A DNA stretch of 64,000 bases from Pseudomonas viridiflava (lineage in GTDB: Bacteria > Pseudomonadota > Gammaproteobacteria > Pseudomonadales > Pseudomonadaceae). The position numbers and the translations under genes were made by a program. Numbering within the stretch: the first letter of the stretch is position 1; each line of letters starts with the position of its first letter. A model generated the notes under the pieces. The model did no database searches. It saw only the letters and a program-made list of their open reading frames with translations, and was not told the origin of the DNA. Of this stretch, positions 24,987 to 32,461 are shown piece after piece. The stretch is taken from positions 1 to 64,000 of the forward strand of contig NZ_UUON01000050.1 of the NCBI RefSeq assembly GCF_900590885.1. The letters run 5' to 3'.

Positions 24987-26318
24987 TCAGCCGCGACTGG
25001 TCTCACCCACCGGCATCACTTGCTTGGTGCGCCAGTGTGGCAGGGAATTCCAGTAGCGCTCGCCCTTGGCGTCGTCGTACATGCCTTCCCAGCGCGAGAT
25101 GACCAACACGGCCAGGGCGTTGCCGATCACGTTCAATGCGGTACGCGCCATGTCCATGATGCGGTCGACACCGGCGATGAACGCCAGGCCTTCCAGCGGG
25201 ATGCCAACGCTGCCCAGGGTAGCCAGCAGCACCACGAAGGACACGCCCGGCACACCGGCGATGCCTTTGGAGGTGACCATGAGGGTCAGCACCAGCATCA
25301 GTTGCTGGCCGATCGACAGGTCGATGCCATACAGCTGGGCGATAAAGATCGCCGCGATGCTCTGGTACAGGGTCGAGCCGTCGAGGTTGAACGAGTAACC
25401 GGTCGGCACCACGAAGCTGCAGATCGCCTTCGGCGCGCCGTAGGCTTCCATCTTCTCGATCACGCGCGGCAGCACGGTTTCGGAGCTGGCGGTGGAGTAG
25501 GCGAGTACCAGCTCATCCTTGAAGATGCGGATCAGCTTGAGGATCGAGAAGCCGAACAGGCGGGCAATCAGGCCCAGCACCGCGAAGGCGAAGAACAGAA
25601 TTGCGACGTAAACCAGGATCACCAGCTTGGCCAGCGGCAGCAGGGAGGCGAAGCCGAAGTTGGCGACGGTCACCGCGATCAGGGCAAATACACCGATAGG
25701 GGCGTACTTCATGATCATGTGGGTGACTTTGAACATGCTCTCGGACACGCCCTGGAACATGGTTACCAGCGGCTCACGCAGTTCCGGCTTGAGGCTCGAA
25801 AGGCCCAGGCCGAACAGCACGGAGAAGAAGATGATTGGCAGCATTTCGCCACGCGCGACAGCCGCGAAGATGTTCGACGGAATCAGGTTGAGGATGGTTT
25901 CGATGAACGCATGCTCATGCTGCACTTCGGCGGCGGTGGCCTGGTACTTGGAGATGTCGACGGTACCCAGGGTACTCATGTCGATCCCGGCGCCCGGGTG
26001 GAACAGGTTGGCCAGCAACAGGCCGACCACAATGGCGATGGTGGTGACGATTTCGAAGTAAAGGATGGTTTTGACACCGATACGCCCGAGCTTTTTCGCG
26101 TCACCGACACCGGCAATGCCGACGATCAGCGAGGAAATCACAATCGGGATCACGATCATTTTGATCAGGCGGATAAAGATATCGCCCGCTGGCTGCAACA
26201 CATTGCTGATCCACCAGGCTTTCTCAGCACTGAAATGGTTGAGCACTGCACCGATTGCGATCCCCAGCACCAAACCGATGAGGATCTGCCAGGCGAGGCT
26301 TAGCTTTGCCTTCTTCAT
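24987..26318 (-). CDS. gltP: Dicarboxylate/amino acid:cation symporter, glutamate/aspartate type
   Basis: A 443-aa inner-membrane symporter of the DAACS family for glutamate/aspartate and perhaps C4-dicarboxylates. Family hallmarks are FIRLIKMIVIPIVISSLIVG, YSTASSETVLPRVIEKMEAYG (the serine-rich re-entrant loop) and FVVPTGYSFNLDGSTLYQ. The length and overall sequence match GltP more than DctA, though specificity is inferred. The start MKKAKLSLAW is preceded by AAGGGTAATGAC. A terminator follows, and a gene-poor gap of about 750 bp lies upstream. Confidence 0.88.
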   Translation of the reverse strand: MKKAKLSLAWQILIGLVLGIAIGAVLNHFSAEKAWWISNVLQPAGDIFIRLIKMIVIPIVISSLIVGIAGVGDAKKLGRIGVKTILYFEIVTTIAIVVGLLLANLFHPGAGIDMSTLGTVDISKYQATAAEVQHEHAFIETILNLIPSNIFAAVARGEMLPIIFFSVLFGLGLSSLKPELREPLVTMFQGVSESMFKVTHMIMKYAPIGVFALIAVTVANFGFASLLPLAKLVILVYVAILFFAFAVLGLIARLFGFSILKLIRIFKDELVLAYSTASSETVLPRVIEKMEAYGAPKAICSFVVPTGYSFNLDGSTLYQSIAAIFIAQLYGIDLSIGQQLMLVLTLMVTSKGIAGVPGVSFVVLLATLGSVGIPLEGLAFIAGVDRIMDMARTALNVIGNALAVLVISRWEGMYDDAKGERYWNSLPHWRTKQVMPVGETSRG

Positions 26319-26539
26319 GTCATTACCCTTACTTCAAGTGGACGTATGGCAAATGCGCCAGCTGCAACGCTCGAGAGCGAAAAAGTGTGTGCATCAGCCT
26401 CCATGGAAGGTCACCGCAGCGTGGCCGAAATGGCTTACTGGAAGGCGAAAAAAGGCGCAACTATTCCGATGCAAGGGAGCGACGTCTAATGCCGTAAACG
26501 CCTACCCTATGCCGAATCGGCATGAGCTTATTCCATAAT

Positions 26540-26559
26540 AACTGTCCGAACGGTCAGTT
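26540..26559. promoter_or_regulatory. TetR-like operator palindrome, orphan
   Basis: AACTGTCCGAACGGTCAGTT has 9-bp arms with one mismatch around an AA centre. CCGxxCGG cores of this kind are common in operators of TetR-family repressors (family knowledge). No TetR gene is in the window. It lies about 220 bp upstream of gltP. Confidence 0.45.
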
Positions 26560-27000
26560 CAAATGCGACAAATTGTCCGGTGAATATGCCGTGAACCTGC
26601 CAATTCAGGCTCGCTCAGAGATTCAGCACGACGTTGGCCGGTTGGCAGAAATGCCCGGCAATTCATGTGGATGACGCGAGAAATATCCGATGGTAATGAC
26701 AAAACTTTCTCGATAGATGGTTGCCCGGAAACACCAGGTAACGGTTGCTCACCAGCGAAAAAGAAATTCTGGGCTACGGGAGGTATGAGTGAGATGAGGA
26801 AAGGAGATGAGAGGCGGGATGAGCAACATAAGCCCGTCGCAAGTTCAGCAAGCTCGAAGGCTTGTGAACCTGCGTCGCAGCTTTTCGCCTGACCCGGCCC
26901 TTGCGCAGGCACTCCCTGTACCCGTAGGTCACGCCGATCCCGATTGATCAGAGCAACCCGGCCCCCTGGTCATGCACCGCCCTTGGCGAGCGGTACAGAC

Positions 27001-27025
27001 AGGAAGAAGCGAGGGGCTTCTTCCT
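27001..27025. other. 10-bp perfect hairpin in gene-poor region
   Basis: AGGAAGAAGC pairs with GCTTCTTCCT around a GAGGG loop. There is no T tract on either side; it lies about 40 bp beyond the stop of the Ivy-like gene and could be a terminator variant or an RNA 3' end. Confidence 0.4.
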
Positions 27026-27067
27026 ATGGACGCTGGCCCTGTAGACGACAGACGCGCCGTACAGAAC

Positions 27068-27532
27068 CTAGTACCAATTCGGATCTTTCTTCAGCTGCTC
27101 CATCAGCAGCTTCTGCATGCCTTCATCCGGCTTACCGATAAAGCGGTAATCGGCGTGTCGCGTAGGGGACTTGTCCGACGGTAAACCGGCCGGCACTTCC
27201 ACCAACATGGCGTAGGCATCTTCCTTGTCGAGGCTGAAGGCGACGATCAGGCGCTTGTTCAGGCACGTGTCTGCGGTTTCACAGAGCGGCCCCACCAGGT
27301 ACTTGTCGCCATCTTCTTCCACGGCATTCATTTGTTCGGCCGTGCCGGACAGGTTCATCACCCATTCCGGCAGGCGCTCTTCTTTCTTCACCACGCCTTG
27401 CCAGGTTTCGCGGTACTGCGGGTCCGCGCTGAGCAATTCGTTGGCCCGCGATTGGCCGTCATTGGCGGCCATCGCCAGGCCGCTGCCGCCCAAGAGCAGG
27501 GCGGCAACAATGGCTTTAAAGGAAGTGGTCAT
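27068..27532 (-). CDS. Ivy-like (inhibitor of vertebrate lysozyme) family protein
   Basis: A 154-aa periplasmic protein with a signal peptide (MTTSFKAIVAALLLGGSGLA, cleaved near AMA). The central GPLCETADTCLNKRLIVAFS, with Cys 84 and Cys 90 forming the likely loop disulphide, resembles the Ivy loop that blocks the active site of C-type lysozyme. The usual CKPHDC loop sequence differs here, so inhibitory activity is uncertain. GAGG lies 6 nt before the ATG. It begins 2 nt after the stop of the DUF1328 gene and is surely co-transcribed with it. Confidence 0.75.
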   Translation of the reverse strand: MTTSFKAIVAALLLGGSGLAMAANDGQSRANELLSADPQYRETWQGVVKKEERLPEWVMNLSGTAEQMNAVEEDGDKYLVGPLCETADTCLNKRLIVAFSLDKEDAYAMLVEVPAGLPSDKSPTRHADYRFIGKPDEGMQKLLMEQLKKDPNWY

Positions 27533-27534
27533 GT

Positions 27535-27699
27535 TCAGCCTCGGCCGCGACGACCAAAGAAGAACGACGCAATGAACATCACCAGGAAGACCACAAACAG
27601 AATCTTGGCGATACCCGTGGCGGTGCCCGCGATACCACCGAAGCCCAGGACTGCAGCCACAATGGCGATGATCAGAAATGTGATTGCCCAACTCAACAT
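27535..27699 (-). CDS. DUF1328 (YtjA-like) small membrane protein
   Basis: A 54-aa protein beginning MLSWAITFLIIAIVAAVLGF, then GGIAGTATGIAKILF, and ending SFFFGRRGRG: two hydrophobic helices with a glycine-rich hinge and a basic tail, the DUF1328/YtjA pattern. AAGGAG lies 5-10 nt before the ATG. Function unknown; members are often stress-induced. The downstream Ivy-like gene starts 2 nt beyond the stop, so the two form a compact envelope-stress-type operon. Confidence 0.85.
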   Translation of the reverse strand: MLSWAITFLIIAIVAAVLGFGGIAGTATGIAKILFVVFLVMFIASFFFGRRGRG

Positions 27700-27780
27700 G
27701 GTGATTCTCCTTACGCTTCTATAAGAGGTAACAGCGGTAGTGCGGTACGGACGCTCGATACAAGCGACCGCTTTTGTTGC

Positions 27781-28071
27781 CTAGAACACCCAACGTTCCT
27801 GGGTTGGCAGCTCGCCCAGCGTCGAATCCTGGTCGGCCACTCGCAATTGCGGTGCGGTTACGTCGGCAGTTACAGCCCGGCTCTGAATCGAGCTGAAATG
27901 GGTTTGCGTGATTGCCGGACGTTCAAATTGCGGGACTTGCTGCTGACCCTGCTGCCAATGCTGCAACTGTTGGCCGCCAATCAACGTGACCATCAACGCC
28001 AGGCTGGCAAACAGACCTTGCTGGAGGCGCAGTGGCGATACACACAGTTGGTTGAGGCTTTGGCGAGTCAT
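27781..28071 (-). CDS. Small hypothetical membrane-anchored protein
   Basis: A 96-aa protein with one hydrophobic segment (about residues 17-33: LQQGLFASLALMVTLIGG) followed by a Gln-rich stretch (QQLQHWQQGQQQVPQFERP). I do not recognise a family. The start MTRQSLNQ was chosen because GGGAG lies upstream; a Met six codons earlier is possible. Codon use fits a real Pseudomonas gene. It is separated from the DUF1328 gene by 81 bp and is divergent from algB. Confidence 0.6.
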   Translation of the reverse strand: MTRQSLNQLCVSPLRLQQGLFASLALMVTLIGGQQLQHWQQGQQQVPQFERPAITQTHFSSIQSRAVTADVTAPQLRVADQDSTLGELPTQERWVF

Positions 28072-28455
28072 GCTGCTTGTCTCCCGCATTCTGATTATTC
28101 GTTGGGAGAACTATTGCAGAGCGCATGCCAGCTTTTTTACAAAATAAAACTCAATAAAATCAGTAGCTTATAGATATGCGTTAGGCGAACCGTCTAGCAT
28201 CCTGCACGATGCCCCCCTACACGCCGTGCGAAATGCACGATGGTCAGTGGTCGGGTCAATGGATACAAAGCGAAGATGGCGTTGCCGAAGTGGCAAGACG
28301 GCATGAAAACGCCATCAGGTAGGGCTTTGCAGGACGGCATACAGATACCTGCACGACGCTGCCTTTTATCGATCAGAATAAACCATGCAACTTGCCCGAT
28401 TATTCCGGGACTAAGCAAAGATCACTCACAGTTACAGTTAAGGAGCGCGGGACAG
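28072..28455. other. Intergenic region upstream of algB
   Basis: 384 bp without a gene. The left part (about 28130-28180) is AT-rich and may hold the promoter of the leftward small gene; AAGGAG at 28439-28444 serves algB, with a rather long spacing. No confident promoter, palindrome or terminator was found. Confidence 0.5.
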
Positions 28456-29802
28456 ATGGAATCAGCCAAGGAACTTCAAGGCCGCATTCTCTTAGTGGAT
28501 GACGAATCCGCAATTCTGCGCACCTTCCGTTATTGCCTGGAAGATGAAGGCTACACCGTCGCCACCGCCAACAGCGCCGCACAGGCCGACGCGCTGATGC
28601 AGCGCCAGGTGTTCGACCTGTGCTTCCTCGACCTGCGCCTGGGCGAAGACGATGGCCTGGTGGTATTGGCCCAGATGCGCATTCAGGCACCCTGGATGCG
28701 CGTGGTCATAGTGACCGCTCATTCGGCTGTGGACACCGCCGTGGATGCCATCCAGGCCGGCGCCGCCGACTACCTGGTAAAACCCTGCAGCCCCGACCAA
28801 CTGCGCCTGGCCACCGCCAAGCAGCTGGAAGTGCGCCAACTCTCCGCGCGCCTGGAAGCCTTGGAAGGCGCGGTTCGCCAACCCAAGGACGGCCTCGACT
28901 CCCACAGCCCGTCGATGATGGTGGTGCTGGAAACCGCGCGCCAAGTGGCCAATACCGACGCCAACATCCTGATCCTGGGCGAGTCCGGCACCGGTAAAGG
29001 CGAGCTGGCCCGGGCTATTCACGGTTGGAGCAAGCGGTCGAAGAAGTCGTGCGTCACCATCAACTGCCCGTCGCTGACTGCAGAACTGATGGAAAGCGAA
29101 CTGTTCGGTCATAGCCGTGGTGCGTTTACCGGCGCCAGTGAGAGCACTTTGGGCCGCGTCAACCAGGCCGACGGCGGCACGCTGTTTCTCGACGAAATCG
29201 GCGATTTTCCCCTCACACTACAGCCAAAGTTGCTGCGGTTTATCCAGGACAAGGAATACGAGCGCGTGGGCGACCCCGTCACCCGCCGCGCCGATGTACG
29301 CATCCTGGCGGCCACCAACCTGAACCTGGAAGACATGGTGCGCGACGGCCGCTTCCGTGAAGACCTGCTCTACCGCCTGAACGTGATCACCTTGCACCTG
29401 CCGCCCCTGCGCGAGCGCAGCGAAGACATCCTGACCCTGGCCGACCGCTTCCTGGCGCGCTTCGTCAAGGAATACGCGCGGCCGGCGCGGGGTTTCAGCG
29501 ATGACGCCCGCGAAGCGCTGCTGAACTATCGCTGGCCGGGCAATATTCGCGAGCTGCGTAACGTGGTGGAACGCGCGAGCATTATCTGCCCCCAGGAAAA
29601 AGTCGAAATCAGCCACCTGGGCATGGCCGAGCAGCCGACCAACAACGCGCCGCGGATCGGCGCAGCACTGAGCCTAGACGAGCTGGAAAAAGCCCATATC
29701 GGCGCCGTGCTGGCCACCAGCGATACCCTGGACCAGGCGGCTCGCACGCTTGGCATCGACGCGTCGACCCTGTATCGCAAACGCAAACAGTACAACCTGT
29801 GA
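28456..29802 (+). CDS. algB: Sigma-54-dependent response regulator AlgB
   Basis: A 448-aa NtrC-type regulator of alginate production and other traits. It has a receiver domain (residues 10-125, phospho-acceptor Asp 59 in CFLDLRLGEDDG, Lys in YLVKPCSPDQL), an AAA+ domain with Walker A GESGTGKGELARAIH, the sigma54-contact GAFTGA motif (SRGAFTGASESTLG) and a C-terminal Fis-type helix-turn-helix (DQAARTLGIDASTLYRKRKQ). The ATG at 28456 gives a length and N-terminus matching P. aeruginosa AlgB. The kinase gene kinB starts 10 nt downstream, so both form one operon. Confidence 0.95.
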   Translation: MESAKELQGRILLVDDESAILRTFRYCLEDEGYTVATANSAAQADALMQRQVFDLCFLDLRLGEDDGLVVLAQMRIQAPWMRVVIVTAHSAVDTAVDAIQAGAADYLVKPCSPDQLRLATAKQLEVRQLSARLEALEGAVRQPKDGLDSHSPSMMVVLETARQVANTDANILILGESGTGKGELARAIHGWSKRSKKSCVTINCPSLTAELMESELFGHSRGAFTGASESTLGRVNQADGGTLFLDEIGDFPLTLQPKLLRFIQDKEYERVGDPVTRRADVRILAATNLNLEDMVRDGRFREDLLYRLNVITLHLPPLRERSEDILTLADRFLARFVKEYARPARGFSDDAREALLNYRWPGNIRELRNVVERASIICPQEKVEISHLGMAEQPTNNAPRIGAALSLDELEKAHIGAVLATSDTLDQAARTLGIDASTLYRKRKQYNL

Positions 29803-29812
29803 GCTGCACCCT

Positions 29813-31600
29813 ATGAAGTTAGCGATGAAACTGCGCACTCGTCTGTTCCTGAGTATCTCAGCGCTGATCACCGTCGCCCTGCTGGGTTTGATCCTGGGCC
29901 TGGTGAGCGTCATGCAGATGGCCAAGACCCAGGAGTCCCTGATTCGCAGCAACTTCATCACCCTGGACCTGGGGCTCAAACTGCGTCAGAGCCTGGGCGA
30001 CCAGTTGATCATGATGCTGGAGGAGCGCCCGGACCCCGAGGCGTTGCAAGCCTCGAAGCAACGCTATTTCGAGCTGTTGGACCAAGGCATCGCTCATGAA
30101 CAGAGCGACGGCCATGGCACAGGGTTCAGCGAGGCCCGCGGTCAATACCAGAACCTGCTGGAGGCGTTCGACGAGTCCCAACTGACGGTGCCGCCACCGG
30201 GCACCAAGGAAAAACTTACCGACACTTTCAATGTGCTGCGCAATGGCCTGATCAGCGAGCATAAGCAGGCACTTGAGAACATCAGCAACAGCGAACACAA
30301 GTCCCGCGAACGCGCGCTGCTGATCGCCGGCCTGCTGGGGCTGGTAGGCCTTGCGGTGTTGATCATCGGCTTTGTTACGGCTCATGGCATCGCCCGGCGT
30401 TTCGGCGGGCCGATCGAAGCGCTGGCCAAAGCAGCGGACAAGATCGGCCAGGGCGATTTCGAGGTGACGCTGCCGATTTCTTCGGCGGCGGAGATGAACC
30501 TGCTGACCCGCCGCTTCGGCCTGATGGCCGAGGCCGTGCGCCAACATCAGGCAACCAACGTTGATGAGTTGCTGGCCGGTCAGCAACGCCTGCAAGCCGT
30601 GCTCGACAGCATCGATGACGGCCTGCTGATGATCGACCGCCAGGGTCGCTTGGAGCACCTCAACCCCGTCGCGCAGCGCCAACTGGGCTGGGACGAAGAA
30701 CGCCTGGGCCAAGGCCTGGGTGAGGCGCTGGTGCGCCCCGAGCTGGATGAACAGCTGCAACTGGTGCTGCGTGGCGGCAACCTGGAGCGGGCGCCGGACG
30801 ATCTGGAAGTGGAAGTCGAAGGTGAACTGCGCCTGCTGACCTACAGCTTGACGCCCGTAAGCCATACCCAGGGGCATATTCTTGGTGCAGTGATGGTGTT
30901 GCATGACGTGACCGAACAACGCGCCTTCGAGCGGGTACGCAGCGAGTTCGTGTTGCGCGCCTCCCATGAGCTGCGCACACCGGTCACCGGTATGCATATG
31001 GCATTCGGATTGTTCCGCGAGCGTGCGAAGTTTCCCGCCGAATCCCGTGAAGCCGACCTGCTGGACACCGTGAATGAAGAAATGCAGCGGCTGATGCAGT
31101 TGATCAACGACCTGCTCAATTTCTCGCGTTACCAGAACGGCCTGCAGAAACTGACCCTTGGGCCGTGCGACGTCACCGATCTGCTCGAACATGCGCGCGC
31201 GCGCTTCGTGGAACCGGCCAACGCGCAAAACATCGAGTTGCTGGTAGAAGCGCAATCCGACCTGCCGCGGCTGTACGCCGACCAGGCGCAATTGGAACGG
31301 GTGCTCGACAACCTGCTGGGCAACGCCCTGCGTCATACCGCCGACGGCGGGCAGATTCGCCTGCAGGCGCGCCGGCATGGCGAACGGGTGATTATCAGCG
31401 TCGAGGACAACGGCGAAGGCATCGCCTACGGGCAGCAGGGGCGAATCTTCGAACCCTTCGTGCAAGTGGGGCGCAAGAAAGGCGGGGCCGGCCTGGGGCT
31501 GGCGCTGTGCAAGGAGATCGTGCAATTGCACGGCGGCCGCATGGGCGTGTATTCGCGACCGGGGCAGGGCACTCAGTTCTACATGGCGTTGCCGCTTTAG
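29813..31600 (+). CDS. kinB: Sensor histidine kinase/phosphatase KinB
   Basis: A 595-aa inner-membrane sensor, the same length as P. aeruginosa KinB, partner of AlgB. Two membrane helices (about residues 12-34 and 168-190) flank a periplasmic domain; then HAMP, PAS (about 250-370), HisKA with ASHELRTPVTGMHMAFG (His 385) and HATPase (LDNLLGNALRHTADGG, EDNGEGIAYG, GAGLGLALCKEIV). Start set at MKLAMKLRTRL. Its stop overlaps by four bases the stop of the convergent ampDh2 gene. Confidence 0.95.
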   Translation: MKLAMKLRTRLFLSISALITVALLGLILGLVSVMQMAKTQESLIRSNFITLDLGLKLRQSLGDQLIMMLEERPDPEALQASKQRYFELLDQGIAHEQSDGHGTGFSEARGQYQNLLEAFDESQLTVPPPGTKEKLTDTFNVLRNGLISEHKQALENISNSEHKSRERALLIAGLLGLVGLAVLIIGFVTAHGIARRFGGPIEALAKAADKIGQGDFEVTLPISSAAEMNLLTRRFGLMAEAVRQHQATNVDELLAGQQRLQAVLDSIDDGLLMIDRQGRLEHLNPVAQRQLGWDEERLGQGLGEALVRPELDEQLQLVLRGGNLERAPDDLEVEVEGELRLLTYSLTPVSHTQGHILGAVMVLHDVTEQRAFERVRSEFVLRASHELRTPVTGMHMAFGLFRERAKFPAESREADLLDTVNEEMQRLMQLINDLLNFSRYQNGLQKLTLGPCDVTDLLEHARARFVEPANAQNIELLVEAQSDLPRLYADQAQLERVLDNLLGNALRHTADGGQIRLQARRHGERVIISVEDNGEGIAYGQQGRIFEPFVQVGRKKGGAGLGLALCKEIVQLHGGRMGVYSRPGQGTQFYMALPL

Positions 31601-32373
31601 CGGCGGTTCAACGCCCGCAGGATCGCGGCACTTTCCGCATCCGGCGTGCCATCAAATAGTGACGCCCGGAAATGCATCTGGAACGCCGCAAGCACGTGCC
31701 GCGTCGCCACATCCAACTCTCCGGTCTGCGGTGTCTGGTAACCCAGGTGCGCCAGCTCTTCCTGGAACCAGGTAATGCTCGGCAGCTCGGCGGCGTATTG
31801 CACCTGGAAACGCGCGACCGCCTGGGCGTCCGGCCACACGCCCAAACCTTCGTCGGCCAAGCGCTTCCAAGGGAACAACGGGCCCGGGTCGAGCTTGCGC
31901 AACGGCGCGATGTCGCTGTGGCCAATGATGTTCTTGGGGTCGATGCCATTGCGCTTGCTGATGTCCTTGAGCAATACCACCAGGGATTTCACCTGCGCCT
32001 CCGAGTACGGATACCACAGGCGGCCGGTCGGTGTGTCCTTGTAGCCGGGGTTAACAATCTCGATACCAATGGAGCTGGAGTTGAGCCAGGTACGCCCCAT
32101 CCATTCGCTTTCCCCGGCGTGCCAGGCGCGCTTGCTCTCATCGACCAGCTTGTAGATGGTGCCCGAGGCGTCGTCGCCAATCAGGTAATGACTGCTAACC
32201 TGGCCATGGGTGAGCAGGGCCAGGGAGCGTTCCAGGTTGGTCGAGGTGTAATGGACGACGACAAACTGCACCCGGTTATCGTAATTGACCGAAGGGTGGC
32301 TGGTGTCCAGGCGCGGGCCACTGGCGCAGCCCGCGAGAAGAAGAAACACAAAGGCGAAGTACAAGGATTTCAT
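31597..32373 (-). CDS. ampDh2: N-acetylmuramoyl-L-alanine amidase, lipoprotein AmpDh2
   Basis: A 258-aa amidase that cleaves murein between MurNAc and L-Ala; AmpDh2 of P. aeruginosa is attached to the outer membrane. The N-terminus MKSLYFAFVFLLLAGCASG has a lipobox (LAGC). The Amidase_2 domain contains QFVVVHYTSTN (first zinc His), RAWHAGESEWMG and GHSDIAPLRKLDPGPLFPW (further zinc ligand and catalytic region), and the C-terminus (LGYQTPQTGELDVATRHVLA) is a peptidoglycan-binding fold. An upstream Met at 32385 is possible. The position next to kinB is the same as in P. aeruginosa. Confidence 0.92.
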   Translation of the reverse strand: MKSLYFAFVFLLLAGCASGPRLDTSHPSVNYDNRVQFVVVHYTSTNLERSLALLTHGQVSSHYLIGDDASGTIYKLVDESKRAWHAGESEWMGRTWLNSSSIGIEIVNPGYKDTPTGRLWYPYSEAQVKSLVVLLKDISKRNGIDPKNIIGHSDIAPLRKLDPGPLFPWKRLADEGLGVWPDAQAVARFQVQYAAELPSITWFQEELAHLGYQTPQTGELDVATRHVLAAFQMHFRASLFDGTPDAESAAILRALNRR

Positions 32374-32461
32374 GGCAGAAGGCATTACGCTGAAGACGAT
32401 AATGCAACAGTGTAACGTACCGTTTCGACCCCGGCGGTCAAATTACAAAATGGAACATTTT

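Larger units (their letters stand above)
26319..27067. other. Gene-poor 749-bp intergenic region
   Basis: No frame here has convincing codon use or family signal. Two structures stand out: a near-perfect palindrome AACTGTCCGAACGGTCAGTT at 26540-26559 and a hairpin at 27001-27025. It contains the gltP promoter. The base composition is more even than in flanking genes, consistent with old non-coding DNA or decayed sequence. Confidence 0.5.

Noticed and set aside
25020..26303. A 427-codon frame antisense to gltP
   Set aside because: Composition is Asp/His/Gln-rich without hydrophobic segments or motifs; it is a reverse-complement shadow of the membrane protein gene.
26559..26912. 117- and 75-codon frames in the gap beside gltP
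   Set aside because: Neither has a ribosome-binding site, family similarity or Pseudomonas-like codon bias; they overlap each other on opposite strands.
29858..31531. A 557-codon frame antisense to kinB
   Set aside because: No start signal or domain; shadow of kinB codon structure.
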